Part shown: in pieces, positions 11,980 through 23,622 of the stretch
How positions within the stretch are numbered: position 1 is the first letter of the stretch
Layout of the letters: the number at the start of each line of letters is the position of its first letter
Origin: Typhlomys cinereus
Taxonomy: Eukaryota; Chordata; Mammalia; Rodentia; Platacanthomyidae
Assembly (NCBI GenBank): GCA_023101885.1
Contig: JALPQD010000834.1
Coordinates: 124,001-188,000, forward strand
Length of the DNA stretch: 64,000 bases
Direction of reading: 5' to 3'
The notes under the pieces: model-generated
Database searches by the model: none
Told to the model about the DNA's origin: nothing
The model's input: only the letters and a program-made list of their open reading frames with translations
Program-made: the position numbers and the translations under genes

Positions 11980-12361
11980 TGGCAATATACTTCTGGAATT
12001 TCTCAAAGGAAGACATAAGCAATCTTACTATTAAAGGAATGGAAGGATGCTATCATAGGAGGAATTATTCTTTTAATAATTAGTGTTTCCTTCAGCACAT
12101 ATCTCAGTAGAGCTCCATCAACAGGATCATGCTATAGGTGCTTATGGCCTTTGTATATTTAAGCCATGGCTCCCCTAGAGATGTGGTTCAAGCTTGGATC
12201 GCAGAGACTGCATGAGCCACATGCAACTTCCCAAGCTAGAACCTGCTGCCATGCTTGGTGCCATGCTTGGTGCCATGCCTGGTGCCCATGTTAACCCACC
12301 TGACTGAGAGGATCAACCTGGACAGGACAACAGCAAAAGCTCACGCTGGGACTTAATGGGA

Positions 12362-12776
12362 TGTTGGGCACTCCTAAATCAAAAGGAGCTCAATCCTCCT
12401 CTGTGTATTTTAAAAATGCAGTCTCTTAAAAATGTCAACTATGTAGGCTCAGCCCCATGGCTATCCGGTGAAGCATTATAGATTAGCTAGGTTTGGAAAT
12501 ACTGGGAGAATGTTTCTGTTAAGTGCCTTTACCCTCAAGCAATGGGTTAGGTTCCTGAAAAAATATCCACCCTGAAGGTGATTTTTGCTGACTAGAAAAT
12601 TATATGTCTATTGTGGGTGCAACATTCTTTACCCCAAAATTTTCTGTATAAAAGCTGTCACAAAAATTTCAATAAATGGGTTCAGAATTCACTCGGCCTA
12701 GAGAGTTATGTGTGTTCTGTGCTCCACCTGGTCCGGGGGAGCCCTGGTCTGGAGGCCATGACTCTGGTCTGCGGCA
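12362..12776 (+). repeat. Candidate 3' LTR of the ERV remnant
   Basis: A candidate LTR of about 415 bp, from TGTTGGGCAC to the terminal CGGCA. The TATA box (12647-12654) is about 20 bp upstream of AATAAA (12671-12676), which suggests a very short R region or that one of the two is not functional. The right boundary is firm because of the 6-bp target duplication. The left boundary is a guess based on the TG dinucleotide. Three near-identical TGCCATGCYTGG units lie upstream at about 12249-12285. Confidence 0.5.
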
Positions 12777-13024
12777 CATGATCATGTTCATAGCAGCACT
12801 GTTTACAATAGCAAAGTCATGGAATCAACCCAAATGCCCAACTAGTTGAGTGGATAAGGAAAATGTGGTACATTTATGCAATAGAATACTACTCAGCCAT
12901 CAGAAAAGATGAATTATTGAAATTTGCCAGGAAATGGATGGAATTAGAAAAAATTATATTGAGTAAAGTATCCCAGACACAGAAAGTTAGCTACTGTATG
13001 TACTCTCTAATAGGTGGATCCTAG

Positions 13025-14040
13025 TACCAAACCCACTTAATGACACACTCAAAGATAAATCTCTGTAATACCTACAGTAATTGCAAAGATTATAAAGAGG
13101 AGGGAAGGGGAAGGAGGACATCTCCAGAAACAAGGAGAGAGGGGGTCATGCTACAGCAGAGAAAATAGGCCAAGAAAGTAGTGAGACATCTAGTTAAGCT
13201 CACAGACTTTCTTTCCTGGTCACTTGCAAGTGATGGGGTTTGATCTCACCAGTCAGAGAGGGCTTAGAGTCTGGCAGATAGAAGGTAACCATCCTGCAAA
13301 TGGGAGACTGACCCCCCCACTGCGGTCTCCTACTCTTATTCCATCGACTTTTGAATCTACTCTTATAGTAAGACTCTATTTTAACAACCTTTTATCTCTG
13401 TCAAGGACGTGACATCCAATACCCATCAGGATGGAGCCAAGGGCAGTGCAGGAACAGCAAAACTGAAAAAAAAAAAACCAACAAACCATAATTCAGAACA
13501 TCAGAGACCCTACATTAATCACCAGAAACCAGGCCAGCCTAATCTTTCCCCATGCTAAAGTTCAGGGAAATTTGCAGAAGAGAGGGCGGTAATTGTAAGA
13601 GCCTAAAGATGGGGAGGAGCAACGATATACAAGATAGGGCCGAAGTAATCATAATAAGACTTTGCATGACCTGTGCAATGAACAACATGTCATTGACCTC
13701 CCAAAGTCCATCATGGATCACAGGCACTAGGATCCTTAGAGGCAAGGGATTAACAGCCACAATAGTGTTCCTATACTAAAAAGGAACACAAGAAAGAACT
13801 CTAGGCAATGCTACTGAGTCCTTACACCTCATCAGCTGTGGAGGACCCAGAGGGAAGTTTGACATGCACTCTAAAAGATGCTTCAGGGATAGGGGGAGGG
13901 GGCACTGGGAGAAAAGGAGGGGGGAAGGAAGGGGAAAAGGGGAGAGGGAGCAAGGGGATTCAGGGAAGGGTGGAGGGAGGGAGGGGAATGGGGTACCTAT
14001 TAAGTTTGTATGAGTGGAAAAATAAAGAACATAATTTATT
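13025..14040 (+). mobile_element. L1 3' UTR of the old L1
   Basis: Directly follows the ORF2 stop at 13022-13024. It contains the same ordered blocks as the full-length L1 3' UTR at 51500-52500: the ACAGCAGAGAAAATAGGCC block (13152-13170), the pyrimidine-rich ACCCCCCCACTGCGGTC block (about 13311), the CAGGAACAGCAAAACTG block near 13448-13464, and the purine-rich block at 13880-13990. It ends with GTATGAGTGGAAAAATAAAG. It marks the 3' boundary of the old element. Confidence 0.9.
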
Positions 14041-14745
14041 GGTATGCTCAAAAAGTGTTTGTTTTACAGATGAGAATAGGCAGGATACTCCCACCTATGA
14101 AAATCTAAAGTACAGGTTGGTTGGTTATCAGGCTTTTATAATCCTGCTCCTAGCACTCTTTGGCTAAGGACTTCCTTTGGGAAGCAGATCCGGCAAGATA
14201 TAAACTTGGGTCCTTTGGGCTTCCTTTGAAGGGAAAGGGCGGTGCTTGAAAAAATTATAGAAGCTGACTGCTGAAAATCAAACCAACTCAGCCCAAGTGT
14301 GTACACAGAAATTATAAAACTAGATCCAGGGAAATTTGAGTGACACACCATCATAATCTTTTGCAGTCCACTCCTGTGTTACGCAAATCCATTCACACCT
14401 CACATTAAGTCCACTTCATCCTAATACAGATTTTTTAGTATTGTAGTTAGTCCCATGGAAAATGTGAATGAGAAGAGTCAGTTGGGTAACTGATATATCC
14501 ACAATTGCAGTTGTTTAAGATATTATAACTGATATTCCCATGTAATATATTCTCTATTCTCTTCATGCATTGTCAGGACATGGTTGTTGATAGTTGCCTA
14601 TCTGGTTAATACTGGGCGTAGGAGCATCAAGAGATATTTAGTGGGTTCTTTGAGTTGCAGACATATTTCTTTTTGCCTGCATTATGTAGCAGCCTATTAC
14701 TCAAGAAGGCCAGAGTAAATTGTCCTTTCAAGTTTTCTCATTCTG
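14041..14745. other. Stretch without recognised feature
   Basis: Mixed-composition DNA with no recognised repeat or gene. The short frames here do not show any known domain. Confidence 0.35.
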
Positions 14746-14782
14746 CATGTGTGCATGTGTGTGTGCATGTGTGCATGTGTGC

Positions 14783-14824
<42 letters not shown>
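14746..14824. repeat. TG microsatellite
   Basis: Imperfect (TG)n that becomes a pure run from about 14789 to 14824, adjoining the minus-strand SINE at 14825. It probably grew from that SINE's tail. Confidence 0.95.
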
Positions 14825-14825
<1 letters not shown>

Positions 14826-15012
14826 TTTTGAGATGGTGTCTCATTGACTGAAGCTCACTGAGTAGGCTAACTGTAATCAGTAAGCCTTAGGGATCTTTCT
14901 GTCTTGACCTCAGCTAGGATTACAGGCACATGTCTGACTTTTTATGAGAGTTCCGGGGACTGAATTCAAGGTCCTCATGCACTTTGCTGAATGAGCTTTC
15001 TCCCTAACCCTA
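14825..15012 (-). repeat. B1/B4-like rodent SINE, antisense
   Basis: The order TTTTGAGATGGTGTCTCATTG, then GATTACAGGCACATG, then CTGAATTCAAGGTCCTCATGC and a head complement near CTCCCTAACC is typical of rodent SINEs in which a 7SL-derived B1-like part is joined to a tRNA/ID-like part (B4 or ID_B1 type). It is diverged by many substitutions. Confidence 0.7.
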
Positions 15013-15559
15013 ACTCCTTCATCTGCTATTCTAGCAACATGAGGAGAGAAAATGATTTGGTGTCAGCCAAGGTTTTAAGTTTTATTATTCTCAGTGTGAA
15101 TCCTGTAAGAAGGATCCTCATTCTAGGAACTTGTAAATAATAAAGTCATGAGGATAGAAAGAATACATGAGTCCTGACAGTCCTTGGGAATGACGGCAAG
15201 AGAGACTTGTGACCTATCGGCAGGGACACATCATTGTTTTAATCTTGAATGGTGGCAACCGAATCCTGAGTGGCAGCATATCATTTCCAAGCCTGAGAAC
15301 GCCTCAACAAATGTTCCAGGACTCTTTTGGATACACAACTTTGGGATAATGAATGGCACATGAGGTAAAACCTGTGATCAGGTGTCCAACCTTTATGATA
15401 AAAAATGTTGTTTTTGTTGTTTGTTTGGGAAGGCATATTGACAAATGAGATATTTCACGAGCCATTGATGAATGGTGTTGGCTCAGGCACTGTGAGCAGG
15501 AAAGGCAAGTGCACGCCCAGAGCACATGTCAGTCACCATCAGAATGAGAGCCTGGTGAA
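15013..15559. other. Stretch without recognised feature
   Basis: No repeat or coding signal identified. It ends where ancient L1 sequence begins. Confidence 0.35.
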
Positions 15560-16960
15560 GGTGGTGTGATGGAATAAGTCTGTCAAAGACTAGCTGATTT
15601 TCTCAACGGAAACAACAGAAGCAAGAAGATAACGAAAAGATGAGTTCAAAGAGCTGGGGAAAAATAACTTTCAATCTGGCAAAATATACTTCCAGAATGA
15701 AGGACCTTGAAACAAATCTCAAAAAGATGAAACTACAGCGCACATGTTCTTTTGTCCTCAAATGAATTTGTGCTCACGCTCAATAATGGCAACAACTAGG
15801 AAACCCACATTTGCAAATGAAGACACATTTCTAAATAACTTATGCCAAAGAATAAATCATATGGAAAAACTTAAATATTTGAGCTTGACTAATAATAAAT
15901 CAGCACATAGCAAACACCTGAAGGATGGAGTTTCTAAAGTGACATTTATTACCCAAATGAATTATTAAAAAAGAACATCAGAAAAAAGCAATGAACTAAG
16001 AATTATTTTTGAGAAATTAGAAAAAGAAATTATAGAAAAGGAGATGAAAGAATAAATGAAAGATTGATGAACTAAGAAGTGAGTATAAATGATGGAAATA
16101 AAAGCCAGAATCTGGTTCTTTGAAAAGGCTATTGAGCTAAAAAAAAAAAAAGGCTGTCACAACTGATCAAGACAAAAGATATGCGAATAAGCAATATTTG
16201 GCATGCAAACAAGCATGTCTGCTGATCCTGCAGATAATAAAAAGATAATAAAAGAATATTTTAATTAATTTATGCTAATAAATTTAAATTGTTAGATGAC
16301 GTTTCTAAGAAAACCACAACCCACTGGCATTTATGTAAGAAGGGATAATCACAAACGATAGTTTTATCCTTTTCAGCATGCCGCTTTCTTTTCTGTGCCT
16401 CTTGCATGCTAAGTCCATGAGCTGCATCTTCAGCCACGTTTTTTTTTTTAAACAAATGGTACCTGACAATGAAAACACTGGCCCTGTGAATTTTACCAAA
16501 CACTTCTGAAAGAAATAATGTCAACACCAATCTTATATAGACAGCTCAGGGAATAACAAAGACCACTTTCCAACCTATTTCATGAGACTGGCATAATACT
16601 ATTTCAAAATCTGACAAGGACATTACAGGAGTAAGTTTTAGGCTAATGCTCATGAACATAGTCATAAAAAATCTTTTTAAAAATCAGGAAACAAAAATCT
16701 AGCAATGTATTAAAATATGCTATGCTCTATGTAAATTCAGTTTATGTGAAATCACTTCATATAATTCACTATAAAATATAATAAATGGCAAAGATATTGT
16801 CTCAGCAAATGCAGAAAAAGGACAAAAGTCCTATCTCAGTAGATATAATACAAGATACCTTGTGATCAAACACAGTTATTTCTGCAGCAAAACATACGAG
16901 TATTTTCACTGAGCAGGACAGAAACTATAAATAGCCTCGCATCTGTTCATGTCAAGCCGC
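15560..16960 (+). mobile_element. Ancient L1 fragment (ORF1 end to ORF2)
   Basis: The GAGCTGGGGAAAAATAACTTTCAATCTGGCAAAATATACTTC-type stretch (about 15650-15695) matches the L1 ORF1 C-terminal domain coding region. Further on, ATCTGGTTCTTTGAAAAGGC (about 16110) matches the conserved SWFFEK region before the RT, and about 16490-16680 recalls the segment leading to NSFYEA and KPDKD. Stops and indels are everywhere. This is much older than the two L1s at 6793 and 42785, since only phrase-level similarity remains. Confidence 0.75.
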
Positions 16961-17224
16961 GCTGCCAAAGGAAAACAAAAGGCCTTCCTTCTTGGATTTC
17001 AGTAGTGGGTGAGGGATTGGAGACTTAGATCGCAATATTTTAAAAATAGCTGATTGGAGATTCATGGAAATACCAACAGAAAAAGTGAAACCACAATGCC
17101 AAATTCTTCTTTTATATTGAAAAGCAATGTTCCTTGTTCAGCTTACTGTCTTGCTAGAGACAAATCAGCACAGGAAATTGGTTGTACTCACAAAGCAGTT
17201 TGGTGTCCTTGCAACTGGATCTTC
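16961..17224. other. Stretch without recognised feature
   Basis: Short unassigned DNA between the ancient L1 and an LTR-like repeat. Confidence 0.3.
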
Positions 17225-17560
17225 ATAGTGCTATGGTTTGGACCTGGAATGCCCCCACAGAGTCACATTTTAAGTGCTTGGTAACCAACTTGTGGTGCTC
17301 TTTTGAAGGCTGTAAGACGTTAGGATGTGGGACCTGGTTGGTGGAAGCGGGTCACCGAAGGGAGGCCTTTGAAGGTTATATGTGTCCTAGGTTCTGATTG
17401 GCTCTCTGCTCCCTAATCCACTGCTCCGCGAGGCGTCTTTATCACATACTCCTGACACCATGAGGTCTACCACATCTTCCCCCCTAGCATGGATACAGAT
17501 CTTTGAAACAGAGCCAGAATGAATCCTTATTCCATTAAGTCGATTTGGCCAAGTGTTTTA
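17225..17560 (+). repeat. MaLR-type LTR-like fragment
   Basis: It begins TGCTATGGTTTGGACCTGGAATG, passes through the TTAGGATGTGGGACCTGGT, ATCACATACTCCTGACACCATGAGG and AACAGAGCCAGAATGAATCC blocks, and fades near 17560. This order is that of mammalian MaLR LTRs, which start TGYTATGGTTTGGA and carry the promoter and a late AATAAA-like part. The specific subfamily is not assigned. Confidence 0.55.
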
Positions 17561-17929
17561 TTGAAGCGATGGATGAAGTAACTTACACAACAGCTAATGT
17601 TCAAGGTGATAACTAGATGTACGTTTTGGGACCATAAGCATATTACTGACCCACAAGGAAACTGATGTCCATTGCTTCACAGACTGGATTCATGGGCATG
17701 GCTGGGGCACCTTCTCTCAGTATCAGCACAAGTGAGAGATGTGTCTATGTCTGCTTTTGACATTTTGAAATGCAAAACCAGTCACATCTTTTCTCTACTT
17801 AAATTGAAGCCACTGCGGTGCCCACAAAGCCACCACAGCACCAAGACAACAGCTCAAAGGCAGGACACAAACTGAATCTCCATGTTATTCTTTTAATACA
17901 TTTGAAGAAAATACTTTTAAAACATGGTC
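17561..17929. other. Stretch without recognised feature
   Basis: No repeat or gene recognised. Confidence 0.3.
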
Positions 17930-18108
17930 TGTTTAGTACTTTCAAGCTATCTCGGTGGGTAAAGGTACTTGCTGCCAAGCTTGACAACCTTAGTTGATCC
18001 CCAGAACTCACATGCTAGAAAGAGAGAATCAACACCTATGAGTTGTCCTCTGGGTTCCATGAAACATGTACATATAAGCTATGCACAGGATAAATAAATG
18101 TCAACATT
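17930..18108 (+). repeat. Old tRNA-derived rodent SINE
   Basis: The head TCTCGGTGGGTAAAGGTACTTGC and the later GAGTTGTCCTCTGG block followed by an AATAAATAAATG end show an old sense copy of a rodent tRNA-derived SINE (B2/B4 relatives). It is clearly different in body from the young SINE family. Confidence 0.7.
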
Positions 18109-18119
18109 CTTTAAAGGTA

Positions 18120-18240
18120 GAAATTCTGTTTAATCTTAACACTTGTGCGATAAAGGCAGGAGGATTGCAAGTTTGAAGTCAGCCTGGACTCCACCATGAA
18201 ACTCAGTCTCAAAGCAAGGAAAAACATCTGCTTAATGTCT
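18120..18240 (+). repeat. B1-like SINE
   Basis: 7SL-derived phrases in order: TTAATCTTAACACTTGTG, GGCAGGAGGATTGCAAG, and TCAGCCTGGACTCCACC followed by CTCAGTCTCAAAGCAAGG. It is about 120 bp long, as expected for a diverged B1 monomer. Confidence 0.75.
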
Positions 18241-19764
18241 TTAAACATTTTGTAATTACTCTTATTTCCACAGTACTAGCTCAGTAGTGACTTGGGTAAC
18301 CGTTTACAAGCGGGCCAGCACTGCTTGTCACTTAGCTTTTTCACTCTGATTTTGATAACTATTATTTTTTTGCTCATTCCAGTTGCTTCATTTTGTTTTA
18401 GCCATATCAATTTCAGAATTTAAAGGAAAATCAATATTTGGAAGTCATTCTGCATTCTTTTCAATAAAGGACTATATCATGGTGTTTTGGTTTAATTGCA
18501 TTTAGTATCTTTGGCATTGAGGATGTGGGATGACCAGTGTTCTGAATTTAGACTTTTCCAATGTCCTTCCACAGGAGTTGAAGCGAGGACTGGCATGCCT
18601 CTTTCAGCTCACATTTCTGCTTGGTCTTCAGTGGAGATGCCGCCCTGCTGTCGGCATTGCTGTTGAGCAGGGAGCCATCGACAGCCAGACTAGGATTTGC
18701 TCCTTTGAGCATGGCCCACATTTCCCTGCTCATTTATCTTTCTCTAATGTTTAAAATGTCTAGGAGCTTATTTTGATGGTAAGCATCCCAGACAATTTGT
18801 TAGTACGATTTCCAGTCTGTGATCCTTTTTTTTAATTCTTAAGTTTCTTTCTCCTTTTCTTTTCCTCCCCCCCCCCTCCTTTTCTTCTTGTTAGTTCTCC
18901 TACTTTCTTTCTCCTCTGATTCTTCCTCTGAGTTCTTTTACTTTTGTTCTTGAGTTATTATTTTTTGGGGAGAGGGCTTTTGAGGACATAAACATGTATG
19001 TGTGCTGTGAGCTGTTGCTCACAGAGGTGACCATTGGTACAATAGTGACATGTCCTTTACATTGTGGGGATAACAACTGCTTTCTGATTGACTTTTCAGC
19101 AGGGAACACATGCTCGGTACTATAAGCTAGATTAAGAATCCATAAAAGGGAAGTCTGTAGGTACTAAGTAGAATTGTAATTCTATAACTAAGGTTTAATT
19201 CTAAGTACTTGATAGCAAACTGCCTTCTAAACACTTATACCCATAGATACATCCTTTTGTAATGGAAAGTTTGACTACTGAGCATTGCGAGTGGCCAAAT
19301 TACAGAGAATAAGTGACTGTGGACTTCTCAGCCATAAACAGAGTATCTAAATCACCCCTTCCATCCCAAGATATAGGGAACCTCACCAAAGAGAGGGAAG
19401 TGGTAAAAATATAAGAGCCTGAGTGTAGGGAGGGTGTGGCCAGACAATGTCCTCTGGTCAAGACAGGGCTGCTGTACTAAGATCTCACTGCACTATGTCT
19501 ACTTCCATAAGATCTGCACAGTATTTAACCTATTAGCATTTTACCATGGAAGGGAGAAAATCTTTTTTCTGTCTCCCGGGAAGCTACTTTCCTCCATGGT
19601 TTACCCACTAGTGAGTCATCCATGCTCCAGCATATACTTAGGCATTTGCTCTGGCCATAACTCAATTATTAATTCTCTACAAATGTATCCAGAGATCTAT
19701 CTCGAACCCTCAACCATCAAGTTAATACCCGTATCTAACTATAACACTTTTGCAAAATGAAAAG
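18241..19764. other. Long stretch without recognised feature
   Basis: About 1.5 kb with no repeat I can name and no supported exon. Short frames on both strands (for instance 19434-19760) have no domain, no splice context and no good start context. Confidence 0.4.
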
Positions 19765-19860
19765 TAAAAAGAGTACTGGGTTCAGTGGTACAATGTTTGC
19801 TTAGGAAATATAAGGCTCTAGGCTTAATCCCCAGAACTACAGGGGAAAAAAGACAAAAAA
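19765..19860 (+). repeat. ID-like SINE
   Basis: The phrases CTGGGTTCAGTGGTACAATG, TTGCTTAGGAAATATAAGG and CTTAATCCCCAGAACTAC match the tRNA-Ala-derived ID SINE head with its A box and B box. It ends in an A-rich tail that runs directly into the GGAA tract at 19861. Confidence 0.75.
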
Positions 19861-20266
19861 ATAAAAAGGAAGGAAGGAAGGAAGGAGGGAAGGAAGGAAG
19901 GAAGGAAGGAAGGAGAGGAGGGAAGGAAGGAAGGAAGGAAGGAAGGAAGAAGGGAAGGAAGGAAGGAGGGAGGAAGGAAGGAAGGAAGGAAGAAAAGAAG
20001 AAAGGAAGGAAGGAAGGAAGGAAGGAGGAAGGAGGGAAGGAAGGAAGGAGGGAGGGAAGGAAGGAAGGAAGAAGAAGAAAGGAAGGAAGGAAGGAAGAAG
20101 GAGGAGGGAAGGAAGGAAGGAAGGAGGAGGAAGGAAGGAAGGAAGGAAGAAAAGAAGAAGGAAGAAAGAAGGAGGAAGAAGAAGGAAGAAGGGAGGGAAG
20201 GAAGGAAGGAAGGAAGAAAAGAAGAAAGAAAGGAAGGAAGGAAGGAAGGAAGGAAGGAAGGAAGAA
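19861..20266. repeat. GGAA-rich polypurine tract
   Basis: About 400 bp of almost pure purine on the plus strand, mostly (GGAA)n interspersed with GGGA and AGAA variants and broken into several blocks. Translated frames on both strands are only low-complexity Lys/Glu/Gly/Arg or Ser/Pro/Leu/Phe tracts, so no gene is called. It probably expanded from the A-rich tail of the ID SINE on its left. Such tracts can form triplexes and are length-unstable. Confidence 0.97.
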
Positions 20267-20504
20267 ATAGAGAGTATGAAAGGGAAAGAGGGTGAGAAAG
20301 AGAGAACCTGAGAGAGAGGGAGAGACAGAAACAGAAACAAAATAATTTTTCTTCTTCAATTCCTGATACAACTTTGACTTAAAAAAAACACAAAGCAGAA
20401 GGAAGGAAATATTTTAATTATTTCATATATACAAATATATATTTATTATTTGTTATTTCATGCTTTTTAAAGCATGAAAGAGAAAGGCAGTGATGGAGTG
20501 TGTG

Positions 20505-20905
20505 CCATTTAGTCTCAGCTGTCAGCTTGACACTTGGGCACACCCAGGAAGAATTATCGAGTTAAGACAGGGCCTTTGGGCAAGTCTATAGGTGATTGTC
20601 TTGAGTGATTTGGAAAGACCTATCCATTGTAGGTAGCACCATTCTCTGCCCAGATGGGTAAGATGGAAAGAGCTAGTTGGCAAGCTAGAAAGCTAGTCTG
20701 CGGGATTGGTCTTCCCCTTTGCCCTTGCTGTGGACATGGTGTGACCTGTTTCCTCAGCTCCTGCTGGTAATTCTCTGCCATGACAAATTGTGATCTGGAC
20801 CTGTAAACTGAAAGAAATCATTTATTCCTCTAATTTGTTTGGGTCAGGTATTTATTATGGAAATTGAATCAGGAGACTGAGGCACAATGTTTCAGGTACA
20901 CTTCA
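20505..20905 (+). repeat. MaLR-type LTR-like fragment
   Basis: The TCAGCTGTCAGCTTGACACTTGGG start, the TTGAGTGATTTGGAAAGACC block, and a GTGATCTGGACCTGTAAACTGAAAGAAATC end are typical of rodent LTR-like repeats that begin with a TGTCAACTTGACAC block and end near a CCTTTATTCC-like poly(A) region. Subfamily not assigned. Confidence 0.55.
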
Positions 20906-20944
20906 TACTCTTAAAAAAAAAAAGAAGTAAAGAACAGGTAAGTC

Positions 20945-21232
20945 TTCTCCCTTCATTTTAAAAAAAATTTTATGTACACACTGTGTACGTACCAGAGGGC
21001 ACTGTGTGTCTCTGAGAGGACCAAGGATGACTTCGGGAATCATCCTGGATTGCTTCTACTTTCTTTTTAGTTCACTCTGGGATTTTTGCAGGTTCTGTCC
21101 ATCAAGGTCGGAAGTGCAGGCTGCTGCCATTTCTGCCTGGCGTCTTTATGTGGGCCATGGGGTCCAAACTTAGACATTTTGCATATGAGGCAGAGTCTTA
21201 ACCCCTGAGCCATCTCTCCATCCCTGTCCCTT
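20945..21232 (-). mobile_element. Old member of the B2-like SINE family
   Basis: Antisense. It keeps the body phrase GATGACTTCGGGAATCATCCTGGATTGC, then CTGCCTGGCGTCTTTATGTGGG, then the head complement TCTTAACCCCTGAGCCATCTCTCCATCC. It differs from the young copies by many substitutions and has a longer, older body variant, shared with 33300, 40195, 40915 and 55190. Confidence 0.85.
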
Positions 21233-22799
21233 CATTTTTCACCTCTCCTTCCCATTCCAAATTCCTCTCTTTCCTCTATCACACACTGTGGGCAGATGTG
21301 GGTCTCTCCTCATCAAAAAATATTCAGCTTGAGACTATAATCAGGTGCCAACTGAGCTTCCTTAACACTGTTTTCCTTCAAGAGGAGGAAAGACAAGACT
21401 GAGGATGCAGAAGTTGCATCTTGTCCTGAGTGTCTGTCCCCATCAGCACTCCCCTAACTCCTTCAGTAGGCCCTGACCTGGAAGAGGCTGGGTCACACGC
21501 TGAGCAATGTCATTTACCTTCCTTTTCCATGGAATGTTCCAGTTCACATTTTCTTTACACTTTCTTCATCCTGTTTGCTGAGTCATAAAAACTTTCACAT
21601 GGATCCGAGTTTTCCAGAGAAACCATATAATGGTCTTTGCTCTGAGGACCAGGATTGAGTTCAGGAGCAGGGGCCTCTGCCACATGTAGTTGGGCATATC
21701 CTCTTTTTCCAGGAAAAGATATGGGACTCACTGACAATAGGGAGCTTTTCAGTTCTGTTTGGGTAGAGGTTGGAAATTGTTCCTTACTTAAAGTATCCAG
21801 CATCTAATAATGACATATAATAAGTGCTCAATTAATTACTGCCCTGTGAGGAAAATAGGAAAAGCTCTCTGGGAAGGAACAGAAGGAAAAGAACTGACAA
21901 CCATAGAAACAGGGAAGAATGTCCTTGAAGATGGATTAGAATAAGACACATATTCTGTAGATCAGGACGTCTGACACATAGGAATTTAGAGGAGGGTTTA
22001 CCTGAGTGAGTCTCCAGATGTCTATGATACCATCACCAAAAGTTATCTGAGTGTTTATAAATTTTTTAATTTTATATTTATAGTACTGTACTTATATATT
22101 TTGTTTATAATAAAATTTGAGCAAAACATAAATTTTTAAAAGATGCGATAAAAATAAATATAAAGAAGTTATAGTTTTTCTTGCCTCCTAATGGATGATT
22201 TTAAATCTCCCCTGAGCTTAGTGAGCTCTGCTTATTCTAAAACAATAAACTTCAGCTAGGGAGGGAAAGAAGTGCGGCATGGAATATACTGGAAGGCTGT
22301 AGATGGCTCTATAAAATCTAACCTGCACTCAAGCAATAAAGAGAATCTTGGCTCACCTCTCCTCCAAAGCTCTCTTTTGTAATGACTGTAATAAGACGTT
22401 GCAGCTACTTACACACATATTCCAATTTCTTCTAAATTTCAAGGTCTTTTAAGGAAAGGACTATGCTTAATATCTCTCACGTGTAACTATCTTGTCATGC
22501 AACTGTGTAGTCAGAAAACTTTTTTCTGATTGAGGGTATTTCTTAATTTTTGTAACATCACAAATCATTCGAAACTCATTGGCTTAAAATATCAAGCATG
22601 TATTATTTATGTTACAATTGTGTGTTGTCTGGACTGGCTATTCTGGTTTAGGCTGGTGTGGCTGGGGCTGAGTCCTGTTTAAGCCAGTCCAGCCTGCAAA
22701 GCCTCCATTCACACTGTGCCTCCTGAAAAACAATAATTGTCTCTTAAGCCATGAAGTTTAAGGATGGCTTGTCATTTGGCAACAGCTACCTGTAACAAT
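21233..22799. other. Long stretch without recognised feature
   Basis: About 1.5 kb. A few AT-rich segments (for example 22060-22180) but no repeat family or coding region that I can support. Confidence 0.4.
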
Positions 22800-22997
22800 T
22801 CTTGTTATTTGTCTCAGGATTGAGTCGGCTATATTTTTGAAATTGATTTATAAATATTCCTGGATTCTGTCCAGAGACTTTTTTGCCTTTCATATTTATC
22901 AGAAATTCTGTTTCCTTTGTTACCTACAGTATTTGTTTGTTTATGTATTATGTATATGTGTATATATGTACATATATATGTATACATATATATATAT

Positions 22998-23075
22998 ATA
23001 AGCTGGCCTCAGACTCATGATCCTTCTGTTTCAGCCTCCCAAACAGTGGGAATTACAGGGTTGTGACATCCTGTC
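22998..23075 (-). repeat. B1 fragment
   Basis: Antisense B1-like phrases AGCTGGCCTCAGACTCATGATCC, then CAGCCTCCCAAACAGTGGG and ATTACAGGG. It lies next to a TA-rich microsatellite (about 22955-23000). Confidence 0.65.
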
Positions 23076-23514
23076 AGTTTATGGCTTTTAAAAAATGTAT
23101 CAGTCAAGGTTGACATATTTGCAAAGTTAAATTTGCCTCCATGAATTCTATCTTTATGTGTTTGTTTGGAAGTCTTTCTTATCCTCAGCATAATATTTAC
23201 TTATTTAAGATGCTTGAATATATTATGCTTTTGATTTGCATATATGATGAACTTGTTTTCAAGCAAATAATTTAGGGTGGCTATATTTGTTGAATAACTG
23301 GACTCTTTTATCATTGTGAAGTGATCTTTTATTTCCTATAATGATACTTAAACCAGGGTATACTTTGATATTAGTATTACTTCACCATATTTGGCAGCTT
23401 CAATGCATGTCTTCTGTTTTCAGCTTGTTTATATTTTATATTTAAATTGTCTTTTATTAATAGCAATATATTTGGGTCTTGTTTTTTTCATCCGCTTGAC
23501 CATTTCCATTTCTT

Positions 23515-23564
23515 TTTTACTCCTTTTTTAAAATTTTTTTTATTTATTAAATTGTGCATGGATG

Positions 23565-23622
<58 letters not shown>

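Larger units (their letters stand above)
11066..12776 (+). mobile_element. Endogenous retrovirus remnant with 3' LTR
   Basis: The insertion starts TGCCG and ends CGGCA and is flanked by a 6-bp duplication, CACGAT at 11060-11065 and CATGAT at 12777-12782 (one transition). It interrupts old L1 ORF2 exactly at this point. Six-bp duplications are typical of class II (ERVK-like) retroviruses. The right end looks like an LTR: TATAAAAG at 12647-12654, AATAAA at 12671-12676 and a terminal CA. The LTR start is uncertain (a TG at 12362 is a candidate). The left end does not match it, so the 5' LTR is missing or strongly rearranged. Internal coding is only traces. Confidence 0.65.
7831..13024 (+). pseudogene. 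Degraded L1 ORF2 (old copy), interrupted
   Basis: This aligns along its length with the ORF2 at 47754-51500. The endonuclease region (about 7831-8530) has several frame breaks and its ATG is mutated. The segment before the RT domain is open in one frame to 8742, and reading then continues in the -1 frame (8739-9308), exactly as in the younger L1. A deletion near 9711 removes about 300 bp, including the FADD catalytic box. An ERV remnant interrupts the C-terminal part (11066-12776), and ORF2 sequence resumes at 12783 and ends at a stop at 13022-13024. It cannot be functional. Confidence 0.9.

Noticed and set aside
19739..20371. Long overlapping frames of 161, 167 and 210 residues on both strands
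   Set aside because: They are translations of the GGAA/TTCC simple repeat (Ser/Pro/Leu/Phe on one strand, Lys/Glu/Gly/Arg on the other). Absence of stops is expected from the repeat unit.
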